Shown here: positions 41,838 to 52,739 of the stretch, piece by piece
Position numbering within the stretch: position 1 is the stretch's first letter
How the letters are laid out: the number at the start of each line of letters is the position of its first letter
The notes under the pieces: model-generated
The model's input: only the letters and a program-made list of their open reading frames with translations
What the model was told of the DNA's origin: nothing
The model's database searches: none
Assembly (NCBI GenBank): GCA_039720395.1
Contig: CM077827.1
Location: 18,153,822-18,217,821 of the forward strand
Direction: 5' to 3'
Length of the DNA: 64,000 nucleotides
Source: Liquidambar formosana
Lineage: Eukaryota; Streptophyta; Magnoliopsida; Saxifragales; Altingiaceae
Translations under genes and position numbers: made by a program

Positions 41838-44800
41838 TCAAACATGATATTTCTTCAATTGATCCAAATTAGTTGGACGAGCGAACTCAATTCCATCTAA
41901 ATCCATGAGGCGAACAGCCCCTGCTGGCAATATTTCCTTGATAATGTATGGTCCACCCCAACTTGGCTTGAATTTCCCTCGTGGATCGAACACTGGAGCT
42001 CTGATTTCTTTCAGCACTACATCCCCTTTCTTTAGACCTCGATCTTTGACATGCTTGTTGAATGCTCTGGCAACTCTCCGTTGATACCCCTGAACATGAT
42101 ACAGCGCCCTTAAACGTCTTTCATCCAGCAAAGCTAACTCATCATAGCGGCTCTTAACCCAGTCCACTTCTGTTATCTGGCTCTCCACGGCAACTCTTAG
42201 TGAAGGAACTTCCAATTCAACTGGCAACACGGCCTCCATTCCATAAACTAGAGAATAAGGGGTAGCCCCTGTTGACGACCTTATTGATGTTCTGTAACCC
42301 CATAGAGCCAATGGCAACTTCTCATGCCAGTCTGTGTGTGAGTCCGCAGTCTTCTGTAGTATCTTCTTGATGTTCTTGTTAGCTGCTTCCACCGCTCCAT
42401 TAGTCTAAGGACGGTATGGTGACGACAGATGGTGGGCTATGCCATACTTTTGCAAGAGCTCATGGGTTTCTTTCTGAAAGTGCTGGCCATTGTCTGAGAT
42501 AACTTCATACGGTACCCCATATCGATAGATGATGCTGTGCTGTATGAACTGTGCTACCTTCTTGGAATTCAAGGTCTTGAAGGACGCTGCTTCCACCCAC
42601 TTAGTGAAGTAGTCGATGGCGACCAGGATGTATTCATGCCCATTTGATGCCTTTGGCTTGATCTGTCCGATGATATCTATCCCCCATACCGCGAATGGCC
42701 AAGGTGATGACATACTCGTTAAAGGCATAGAAGGCAAATGTTGTCCACTGGCGAACAGTTGGCATTTGTGGCACTTCTTGACATGTGCGTGGCAGTCTCT
42801 TTCCATGGTGGACCAATAATAGCCTAACCTCATGATTTTCTTAGCTAACATATAGCCATTCATATGCGGAGCCCCTGTCCCTTCATGGATTTCTTTAATC
42901 AGATGCTCGGCTTCCTCCTCGGTGACACACAGCAGGTGGATCCCGTCGTATGATCTCCGATATAGCTTTCCTCCACAAAGTACATAGTGACTCGCCAACC
43001 GCCTTAGGGTTTTTCTATCGATACGAGATGCTCCTTCTGGGTATTCCCTTTCTTCAATGAACTTCTTTATGTCATGGAACCACGGACGGCCATCATTTAC
43101 CTCTCCTCCTCGGATTGCACAACAGTACACAGGCTTGTCTCGGCATTCTATCACCAACGGCTTCACATTTCCCCCTTCAGGTATCTCCACCATGGATGCT
43201 AGGGTCGCCAAGGCATCGGCGAACTGGTTCTTGTTCCTTGAAAGGTAGTTAAATTCTATCTCTGAGAACTCCTTGGTTAGAGCTTCCAGGTAGGCATGGT
43301 AGGGTAGCAGCTTCTCATCTCGAGTTTTCCATTCCCCTTTTATCTGACAAATGATTAGCGCCGAGTCCCCGAACACTTCTAATTCTTTGATCCCCAATTC
43401 AAGTGCCGCTTCCAGTGCTAGGATACAGGCCTCATACTCAGCAATGTTGTTGGTAGCTTCGAACCCCAACTTGACCGCCAACGGTGTAAATGCCTCTTCG
43501 GGTGAGACCAGCAGGACTCCTATCCCATAACCTTTCTTATTGGCTGCCCCATCGAAGTATACTCTCCAAGTTTTTCTACCAATCTCTAGCACGTCCTCAT
43601 CTGGGAATTGATCGTTGAACGGAGCGGATGATGACACCGGACAGCTAGCTAGGTAGTCTGCGATGACGCTTCCCTTGATAGACTTCTGATTCACGTACTT
43701 GATGTCGAATTCATTGAGGAGAATTGATCATCGAGCAGTTCTGAATAACAATACCGGCCTTTCTACCAGGTACTTCAACGGGTCCATGCGACTTATTAAG
43801 AACACTTCAAAGGACATCATGTAGTGCCGGAGTTTCTGCGTTGCCCATACTAGTGCTACACAAGCCTTTTCAATTGCATTGTACTTCACTTCATAGTCTG
43901 TCATTTTCTTGCTTAAGTAATAAATGGCATTTTCCTTTGTAGACCCTTCAAGATATTGAGCTAACATAGCTCCCATCGCGGTTTCGGTGACCGTTAAGTA
44001 TAACAAAAGTGGCGCACCTTGCCGTGGGGGAACTAAGATTGGAGGATTGCTCAAGTATCTCTTAATGGTCTCAAAGGCCTCTTGGCATTCTTCGTTCCAT
44101 ACTTTTGGCACACCTTTCTTAAGCAATTTGAAGATTGGTTCGCAAACCATGGTCAAGTTGGCAATGAATCGGCTTATGTATTGAACTCTTCCCAGAAAAC
44201 CCCGGATCTGCTTCTCAGTGCTAGGCGGCTCCATCTCCACAATAGCTTTTATCTTCCCTGGGTCCACTTTGATACCTCTCTGAGTGATCATAAACCCCAA
44301 TAACTTGCCTGCAGTGACACCAAAAGCGCACTTCTGTGGGTTGAGACGGAGATTGTACTTTTTTGCTCGCTCTAGGAATTTCTCTAGTGCCTTGAAATGC
44401 CCTTCTCTATCCACGGACTTTACGATCATATCATCGACATAAACCTCGACTTCCTTATGGATCATATCATGCAATAAGGTCGTAGCTGCTCTTTGGTAAG
44501 TAGCCCTAGCGTTTCTTAAGCCAAAAGGCATTACCTTGTAACAGTACGTTCCCCATTGCGTGATAAAGGCTGTTTTCTCCATGTCTTGAGGCGCCATCTT
44601 TATCTGGTTATACCCGGAGAATCCGTCCATGAAGGAGAGGAGTGCATGTCCCACTGTACTATCCACCAACACGTCGATATAGGGTAAAGGAAAGTCATCC
44701 TTAGGGCTCGCGGTGTTGAGATCTCGGAAATCGACACACATCCTTACTTTCCCATCTTTTTTAGGCACAGGCACTATATTCGACAGCCACTCGGGGTACT

Positions 44801-45197
44801 CCACAACTTGGAGGAAACCCGCGTCTAGTTGTTTAGTTACCTCTTCTTTTACTTTTAGAGCCCATTCTGGTTTTAATCTTCTGAGTTTCTGCTTTACCGG
44901 CTTCTTTAGGGAATTAGTGGGGATATAGTGTTGCACAATATCGGGGTCGATGCCAGGCATGTCTTCATAAGACCATGCAAAAGCCATAATGTTGGCTTTC
45001 AAGAGGGAGATCATCTTTTCTTTTTCAACGGGGGAGAGGGTTTTCCCAATTTTAACTATTCTTGGCAATTCATTCGTCCCTAAGTTGATTGATTCCAATT
45101 CATCCATATTAGGTTCGGTGACGCCCCTTTTCCTTTGCTCAACGAGCTCCGGGGGGACATCGTTCCTAGGATCTATATCCATGCCATAAATATCCAT
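41838..45197 (-). pseudogene. Beta Pol with two in-frame stops
   Basis: The frame has the same 1,119-codon length as alpha Pol and no length changes, but TGA at 43730-43728 (after the RT thumb/first RNase H region) and TAG at 42407-42405 (just before the catalytic Glu of integrase) split it into three parts. RT with YVDD, the dual RNase H and the integrase motifs are otherwise present. About 18 residues differ from alpha (1.6%). Both stops are single transitions relative to alpha. The RT part could still be made as a truncated protein. Confidence 0.92.
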
Positions 45198-45216
45198 AGA
45201 GGAGAGAAAAGAGACA

Positions 45217-45387
45217 CTGCATATATAGAGAAAGAAAGCACACTTTATTGACTAGGAATAGTAGGAATGACACACAAAAGAAAGAAGGAAAACAAACAAA
45301 TCTGTATCAATACTATGACTCCACAAAGTGAGTAAAGTAGATACATCTTATTGAATTAGGGAAATATTACTAAACTAAGACACCTAC
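45217..45387 (-). other. Putative intron between gag-pro and pol (beta)
   Basis: Same GTAGGT donor and ATATATGCAG acceptor as alpha, one base longer. Conservation of both borders in two copies fits a working intron but is also expected from recent common ancestry. Confidence 0.55.
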
Positions 45388-48300
45388 AAGCTGCTATCAG
45401 GTAGGCCAAGGTCTTCTTCTTCATGGATCTCCACAACGACACCACATTCAAGGTACCAATTCAGGAGTGGCAAGGTAGCATGGCTAATTAACGAACCCTG
45501 GAGTTCTTCAATGGTCGAGTCTTCCACGGTGAGGATCATATCTTGGAACATTTCAGTCATAGCCCCTGCGTCGAGGTTCTCTGCCCAGTCCTCCTCTTTC
45601 TTTTCCCAGAACTCATCATTGATGGCTTCATCATCCACCATTTCAGCTGTGATTGGATACCATTCGGTGAAGAAGATTTCAAAACCCGGAACTCGGATCT
45701 TGGTAGCTTGGTCAAAGGTGGGCTCTGGAAACCCACAATATAGAAAATCATCCCCTTCTTTGACGAAGTAACCATTCAAAGTAGGTCGATATGGCGAGAT
45801 CCTCAAGTCTGGCACCCTTCCCTCGGCTTTGGCTCTTACTTTCTCCTTGTTCCTCTTTAGCATTTCTGCATGATCATTTCTGGAGGGCTCATATCCTAGC
45901 CCAAAAGTGTATGAGGTGACACAGCTTTGAATAGACATAGGGATCCCTTGTTGGCGACGCCCTAGCCCCATGCCTGGAAAGAAACTCATTCTTCTCATGA
46001 TTTCACCAACATGCAAGTTGCCATGGGGACAAAAGTCCAAGGGTATTAATTCACCCTTTTCGAGCTCTTTCTCAATGCATTGGACATAGTCAAACCCAGA
46101 TAGCGGTATCGCTGCTGATTCGGGTTGTATCTCACATATAGGCACACCTGCGAGTTTCAATTCATAGTCCCCTTGAAGCGTTACTATGGCTCCTTCATAT
46201 GGAAACTTCACCTTTTGATGGAGTGAAGATAGCACAGCCCCAGCGGGATGGATCCAAGGTCGGCCCAACAGCAAGTTGAAACATGACGGCACATCCAACA
46301 CTTGGAATTCCACCCTAAATTCAGTGGGTCCCATGATAAGAGGCAAAGTAACTACCCCTATTACTTCTCGGCGGGTGTTGTCATAAGCTCTTACGGTCTG
46401 CCCAGATGGCGTGAAATCAGTGGGTCCTAAACCCAAAACAGTGGCAGTTTGGAGAGGACATACATTCAGTGCGGACCCATTGTCGATAAGAACGGTGGGA
46501 ACCCTCTTCCCCATAGTGTCAACAGTCACATAGAGAGCTTGAGAATGGCTCGGCCCGCTTTTAGGTAGGTCTACATCGGTGAACATGATGGTTGAGTTCT
46601 TGGGAGTTGGATTCACCAAATGTACCAATCCCTCGGGGGATGTGTCAACAGGCACTTGTATCTGATTCAACAGTTTCAACACGGTCTGTCTGTGCTTATG
46701 CGAGGCCATGAGCAAGCCCCAAATAGTGATGTTGGCATTGGTCTTCTTCAGCTGCCTAAGCACTTCATCCTCTTCTTCTTGCAAGCTAGGACGCCTCTGC
46801 CCTTCCAAATCTTCCAACGGATTTTCATATTCTAGGTGGGGGGGCTTGAAATGACGACCCCCTCTAGTTATATGGTCCAACTCATCATCGCTAGCCCATA
46901 TGTCATGGACTTCCTCGGAGTCATTCATCAAGTCATCCCATTCTATCATGTCGATGCTCTCCATCTCTGTCGGCAAGTCATCCCAACCTGAAGGGACTAT
47001 CGGCTCATCTGATATCGGACTTGGGCTTGAGTACAGCACATAGTAATCGAATTTCCCCGACGCTTCACCCAATAGGCCAACCTGAGGATCCCCTGCTTCA
47101 TATCTTTCTTTTAGCTCTTGTTGGATAGATTTCTTTGGCAACAACAAAACTTTTTGGTCAATGAGGTCTTGAATGATCTTCTTTAGTATAGAACAAGCCT
47201 CGGTGTCATGGCCGGGTGCACGATGGTATTGGCAATATTGGTGAGGGGTTGATGGCCTTGGCTTTGGTGGAAGTGGCATGATAAGACTGTTATTGCGGCA
47301 AATGGTGAAAAGACGGGTTAAGGTCATGGGGAGTGGAGTGTAGTGTCTTATGGGATGGCGAGGGCGAGAGGATTCAACCCCAATGGCATTTATGGTGTTA
47401 GGTGGGGGTGTGTTGTTGTGTAATGGGAGAGGATTACGGGTGACATTTGGACGGGTTGGTGGTGAAATGACTTGCTTGTCAATGAGGTCTTGAACTTGGT
47501 GGCGAAGGCGAATACAGCGATTAGTGGCATGGCCTTTGGATTGGTGGTACTTGCAGTACTCATTCTCATTGTAGCTCTTGGGTAAGGGATTTGGTGGAGG
47601 TCTTGGGTCGAGTGGCTTCAATAGGTCACGACTTATGAGCTTTTCAAGGACTCTTTCGAGTGGCATGAATAGGTCAGTGAATTGGCGAGGTGGGTTGACA
47701 TCATTGAGAGAAAAGGGTTGGATTGGTTGAGTTATGGTGTTGACCTCGGCATTGTTCTTCCCAGTAAAGTTTGTCTTGCGACTCCTCACTTCCTCAGTCT
47801 TGATTGTCCCATCATTGATAGCATCTTCAACCTGCGTGCCAGCCCCAATGAGAGCTTTGAAATTGGGGAAATAGTGGGCAAATAAGTGCTTGTGGTACAC
47901 GGGCAACAAATTCTTAACCACCAGCCGAATTTGGTCCTCCTCATTTGGCCTATCCGTCATTCTCGACGCCTTTTGTCTCCACCTTGTAATGCAAGCGGAG
48001 AAAGTTTCATGAGCCCCTTGCTTGGTAGTTTCCAAGTCCCTTCGAGTGACATCCACCTCTGTGTTGTACTTGTAGTGCTCCGAGAACTCATTGCATATGT
48101 CTTCCCAAGTCCGAGTTCTGTTCTCATCCAAAGATAAGAACCATTTCAAAGCAGAAGTGGCCAAGGTTTCGTGGAACATTTGAGCTAAAAGCTCGTCAGT
48201 AGCCCCTCGAGGGTGCATAGCTCGCACATACATCTTCAAATGAGTCTTAGGGCAACCCGTCCCATCGAACTTTTCTAACTCCGGTATCTTGAATTGTAGT

Positions 48301-48722
48301 GGAATACGAGCCGTTGGAAACAGAGATAGAGTCCGCACATCGACCATGTCATCAGCCCTACGAATCCCTTTTATAGTTCTCTCCAATGCTTCTACCTTGC
48401 TAGCTAACACGGAATCACTGCTAGTACCTTTCCCCTTGGCTTCCCCTTCTAGGTTGATGACCTCAGGTTTCGAGCTACTTTCCCCCCTTGTCTTGGTGTT
48501 CTCATTGGATTGAGGTCCCTCTTCGGTGCCAACCCCATGAGGTATACCCGAGGAATGGGCCTTAGAGCCATTTTGTTCAAGATCCGCCATCTTCTGTTGG
48601 TTCTCTTGAGCCATTTTCAATGCGGTATCGGATGTCTCGGCGGTATGGTCAAGCTTTGTCATGATGGCTTTCAGGCAAGCCTCAAGGTCAAAGTGCCCCT
48701 CACTAGTTCTTTCGTCGGCCAT
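45384..48722 (-). CDS. Beta gag-pro, intact
   Basis: Frame open from ATG 48722 (MADERTSEG...) to the stop at 45386-45384, 1,112 codons; it is open a little further upstream but without an ATG. Gag core at about residues 130-285 (MYVRAMHPRGATDELL, TRTWEDICNEFSEHYKYN). Two zinc-knuckle-like modules: YCKYHQSKGHATNRC (about 47512-47556) and YCQYHRAPGHDTEAC (about 47200-47240). The protease-like motif LIDNGSALNVCPL lies near 46485. A G-patch-like GMGLGRRQQG stretch follows near 45960. Gag forms the particle and the protease matures it. Alpha lacks the first knuckle through its 136-bp deletion. Confidence 0.9.
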   Translation of the reverse strand: MADERTSEGHFDLEACLKAIMTKLDHTAETSDTALKMAQENQQKMADLEQNGSKAHSSGIPHGVGTEEGPQSNENTKTRGESSSKPEVINLEGEAKGKGTSSDSVLASKVEALERTIKGIRRADDMVDVRTLSLFPTARIPLQFKIPELEKFDGTGCPKTHLKMYVRAMHPRGATDELLAQMFHETLATSALKWFLSLDENRTRTWEDICNEFSEHYKYNTEVDVTRRDLETTKQGAHETFSACITRWRQKASRMTDRPNEEDQIRLVVKNLLPVYHKHLFAHYFPNFKALIGAGTQVEDAINDGTIKTEEVRSRKTNFTGKNNAEVNTITQPIQPFSLNDVNPPRQFTDLFMPLERVLEKLISRDLLKPLDPRPPPNPLPKSYNENEYCKYHQSKGHATNRCIRLRHQVQDLIDKQVISPPTRPNVTRNPLPLHNNTPPPNTINAIGVESSRPRHPIRHYTPLPMTLTRLFTICRNNSLIMPLPPKPRPSTPHQYCQYHRAPGHDTEACSILKKIIQDLIDQKVLLLPKKSIQQELKERYEAGDPQVGLLGEASGKFDYYVLYSSPSPISDEPIVPSGWDDLPTEMESIDMIEWDDLMNDSEEVHDIWASDDELDHITRGGRHFKPPHLEYENPLEDLEGQRRPSLQEEEDEVLRQLKKTNANITIWGLLMASHKHRQTVLKLLNQIQVPVDTSPEGLVHLVNPTPKNSTIMFTDVDLPKSGPSHSQALYVTVDTMGKRVPTVLIDNGSALNVCPLQTATVLGLGPTDFTPSGQTVRAYDNTRREVIGVVTLPLIMGPTEFRVEFQVLDVPSCFNLLLGRPWIHPAGAVLSSLHQKVKFPYEGAIVTLQGDYELKLAGVPICEIQPESAAIPLSGFDYVQCIEKELEKGELIPLDFCPHGNLHVGEIMRRMSFFPGMGLGRRQQGIPMSIQSCVTSYTFGLGYEPSRNDHAEMLKRNKEKVRAKAEGRVPDLRISPYRPTLNGYFVKEGDDFLYCGFPEPTFDQATKIRVPGFEIFFTEWYPITAEMVDDEAINDEFWEKKEEDWAENLDAGAMTEMFQDMILTVEDSTIEELQGSLISHATLPLLNWYLECGVVVEIHEEEDLGLPDSSL

Positions 48723-49566
48723 GTCTGTCTGATGGGTAGACTCAACACTCACTAGACGCCCTTATGGATTGCGGATCCAAGCCAGCACGTCTATGGATAG
48801 AAAAGTTTTAACCTTTAGCCTAAGGACTTGTCCTAAACCTCCATATTTTCCTTAATGAACTCGGTCTCTACACCATGTTCAATTAATTCATTCCTTTTAT
48901 CCAATTACCTTTACAAGGGTCATGGATTAAGGGTATGTTTTAAAGAATAGGGCATAGAGTCCTTCAATTAGGTTTAATTAATCCCCTAGGACTAGCACAT
49001 CACAAACATAGCTTTACATCCTATTTCCTTAATTTATTCCTCCTAACCCATGGCCTTAACGAAGGCTAGGGTTTAAAGGTCTATGTTAAGGGCATAAGAT
49101 ACAAAGCCTCACACCACAAACACGGCATAGCATCATTACAAACAAATGTGGGTGCATAATGGTGAGACCGTAGTGTCCTACAAGTCTGTCTACATGAACT
49201 AATGATAAGGGTAGGTTGGGGTCCTTCACTTGCTTGAGCAATCCTTATACCTAACCACATGTGGCATCAGGAACGCCGTGTGGGTCCAGCAGTACGTGAT
49301 TAACTCATTTAATATACCCAAGGGTACTAGGCAAGAGAGGTTGATAGCTTTCGCCCCAGCACATGGAATCAGGAAAACCAAGGTTGAGACTAGGCCGATC
49401 GTTGGCAAGGATACATCGAGGGACATCGATCCTAGCATGCAAGAGTTTGCGCACACAATGCAATAAATGAAAGCACACAATCAAGCGGATGCAATGTGAT
49501 TGATTTTAATTAAACATAAGAAATTAACCTAGCCCAATTAAACTTTATAGAGTCTAGCCCACAACA
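48723..49566 (-). other. Beta untranslated leader
   Basis: Reverse complement of alpha's leader with few changes. No credible ORF. Confidence 0.6.
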
Positions 49567-49584
49567 TCCCCAGCAGAGTCGCCA
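49567..49584 (-). promoter_or_regulatory. Primer-binding site of beta (tRNA-Arg-like)
   Basis: On the minus strand TGGCGACTCTGCTGGGGA, three bases from the LTR end. It differs from alpha's site at two positions. Confidence 0.75.
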
Positions 49585-49587
49585 AAC

Positions 49588-52500
49588 TGTGAACCCCGGA
49601 AATTGGGCCCACGAGGGATTGAAAGAAAATGGATTTGAAAAAGAAAAAGGAAAGGAGTCGCCACCTTATTTTTTAAAGGAAACAAGGAAAACCCTAAAAA
49701 TCAGGTTGTTTTAGGAAAACAATTTGAATGACTCCATAAAAAAAGGAAAGGCAAAAACCAATCTTTTGAAAACCAAAGAAATCGGGGATTCGGAGGCTAA
49801 GTTATGACATGGGAAGGTTCTAGGCAAAGCCTATAGGCACCCATGTCACCCTTTCGGTCTCTCAGTTCATTTGGGCTAAATTAAGATCTTTCCCATACAA
49901 AAATCAGCAAGTATATCATCACAAGAATTGCATGCATATCATATATTTCATTCATCCATCTATGCATAATAAGCACATTAAAACAGAAAAAGAAAAAGAA
50001 GAAAAGAAAACAAAAATAAACCTAGGATGCTTGGATCCTAGAACGGACTTGAGCCTCACGAAGAGCGCCTACGTACCATGCAGCGAAATACATGGATCAA
50101 AGTCCACGTAGTTCGATTTAGAATTAGGGTTGAATCCTAATATAAACCTATGGTAAAAACCCTAGGTTTCCTTATTTGAATCAAAAGAGTTGAATATGAT
50201 AGAAAGTTTGATTTTAGGAAAGAAATCCACAAAATGGAAACTTTAATAAAAACCAGAATTTTATTTATGAAGGAAACCTTTGATTAAACCATAGACTTGT
50301 ATTAAAAATTAACCCTAGATAGGGAGAAGAGAATGAGTTAAGAAGAAAGGTGAATTAGGGCACCTTCACACCCACTTACCTGAGCGCAATTAGCTCTAAG
50401 CATTTAGCCATTTCAGACATGAGCAGCCCTATTTGCCATGGGACAAATACCACACCTATTTGCACCCTTACAAGTGCTCAAAACCATGCAAAAACACTAA
50501 CATGCAAATCTGGACAGAATAGTATCATGGCCTAAAATCATCCACTAAGCATGCTAACAGCAAAAACAGCGAACAATAATAAGTCCTAACATATTCCTAG
50601 AACCATATCATGCATAAAAACCCTAGAACATACTAATATGCATGCAAAACTATCATGTTTACTCTATATGCAAGACATATACAGCAAACACGAAGAAAAA
50701 CCAAATAAAAAAGTCTACTTTATCATGCTATATAAAAACAAACACAAAACAATGACTCTAAAACCCTAAACTCACAAATATGCTTAAAAACTCACAAGAC
50801 ATACTTTAATCATGCTAAAACCAAACTAAACAGAAATTATATCATGCATATTAACTAACTAAAGCAATATAACATGATGAAAATCCTAACTCTAACATGC
50901 AATGACACTAATCCTAGCACAAGGACAAACAGGAGCACAAGAATCATAACTATGCATTGAAACATAAAGGACAGCCCTAAAGCATGCTAAACAATAGATA
51001 AACAATAGATATTCCATGTATATTAACTAGCTAGAGTGTTAATACATGATAAAAAAGTCACCTTTAACATGCAATAGGCCTATCCTATATGAAAACCTAG
51101 TTTAAGCTTGAATAGAGAAGGAGAATACCTTAGGAAGGGCCTTCCTTGCTCCTGTATGAACTCCCTCTTGCTCTTATGGATGACTTGAATCAATGTTCTC
51201 CAAGGCTACAGCAAGAACTCCAGCTCTCCTTCAAGTCTCTCTCTCTTATTCTCTCTCAAACACTCAAGTATTAATGCATAAAGTGGCTCCCCTTGTGTTT
51301 GTAATTGTTCGTGGCTCCTCAGGTCTTTAGAGTGAATCAAACCAACACGAATCCTCCTCTTTTTCAAAGTGGTATCACAGCAAAGGGATCAAAACTCACT
51401 CAACTTTGAAAAGAAATAGAAAACAAAAAGAGAACAAGAGAAAAGAAAAGTGATTTTCGTCACTTTGCAGCAGCAGCAACTTCAATCACGTTTTTGGGTA
51501 TGAAAACGTTGGATTTGGACAAAGCTTGTGAAATACAAAGTTGTAGAGAATTGAATTATCTTTCTAACAAGATCAATTTCATCAAATTCTGACTTCGGAT
51601 GAAAACGTTATGATTACAATACGACTGCTGGTTTTCAGAAAATCTGCTGCTGAATTATGACGAATTTCACTCCCCCAAACCCTCTTCTCCTCCCCCTTGT
51701 TTAAAGACATTAAGAGAGTATTTATAGCTGAAATCTGGAGTTTCCCTTTCCTTCCTGGACTAGGTTTTTTTTGGAGAATAATCAAAAGGTATTTTATAAT
51801 GATAAAAGACTTCTAATCTGAATAGGAAAAGGAAATTGTCTTTTATAAAAATTGGGAGACTGACCGCTAACACGCATGCACATGTATCGTATGTGCGTAC
51901 ACACACTCATCACATACGTACACGTGTTAGTGTCATGATAAAAATGGCTAATTTAATAAAATAATTTGCTTTTCATTTTAACCAAAAATCTCATGCTGTG
52001 ATTCGCACTAATTCTTCAAGGATAATCCGTAAATAACCACACTAAACTCATCATCAGGGCCACGGGACTTAAGATGACAACCGGTACAAAATGGGGTGTC
52101 TACAGAAACAAAAGCCAAAACGACCGTGTTTCGATGAGGAATATGTTTTTGAACATTTTAGGCTGAAAACCACTAACCATGGGAGCATGGTTAGGTTTGA
52201 ACGAGGTGGTTAACCACTATTCTCTACCTTTGCTAAGCATAGGCATGCACATAGGGTCAAACCAAACACTTTCCATATCAAAATTGAACTTCATGAAACA
52301 CTTTTGAGGGTAAAATGATGACTAATGAAAGTCAATTTGAAAAGATTTGGTTGGTAATTGTGAGTCAATTAGAGCTAACCCAAGGAAGGGTCAATTAACC
52401 AACTTGAACTACATCGAGCCATTTTAATCCCGAGCCATTGACTTACCAAATTGAACCTAGAAATACCTCATATGCATCCATATGAACTCCAATTGACAAT

Positions 52501-52734
52501 TTGGAGATCATTCCAAGGTCAAATGAAAAGTTTGGGACTTAAAAGACGATTATGCCCCTCAAGTCACAAAAGCTCTTATTATCCCTCAAGATCAACTCCA
52601 ATTTGAACCAAAATTCATATCCATTGTCCTTGTGACTCTAGAAAACTAATGCAAGTGACTAGACTCAAAAACAAAATAAAAACATGCATGAAATGATGAG
52701 CCCTAGTGAGGTGGTGCAAAAATGGGGTGTGACA
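49588..52734 (-). repeat. Beta 5' LTR
   Basis: 3,147 bp with ends TGTGAACCCC and GGGGTGTGACA on the plus strand. TATA box at 51726-51719 on the minus strand. Near 52094-52110 it carries an internal near-copy of its own start (TGTAGACACCCCATTTTG against TGTCACACCCCATTTTTG), the place where alpha inserted in the other beta LTR. Confidence 0.95.
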
Positions 52735-52739
52735 CAATG
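52735..52739. repeat. Target-site duplication of retrotransposon beta, right
   Basis: CAATG directly after the LTR end GTGACA, matching 14107-14111. Confidence 0.95.

Larger units (their letters stand above)
14112..52734 (-). mobile_element. LTR retrotransposon beta (Ty3/gypsy, Tat/Ogre-like), minus strand, interrupted by alpha
   Basis: Both ends are TG...CA LTR termini and CAATG flanks both sides. Reading the minus strand, the order is 5' LTR (52734-49588), tRNA-Arg-like primer site, leader, gag-pro, intron-like gap, pol, conserved non-coding block, an ORF and a multi-exon gene on the opposite strand, hairpin-repeat array, polypurine tract, and 3' LTR (34590-14112) with element alpha inside it. 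Without alpha it is about 21.3 kb. gag-pro is intact; pol has two stops. Dual RNase H and opposite-strand genes fit the Tat branch. Confidence 0.93.
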
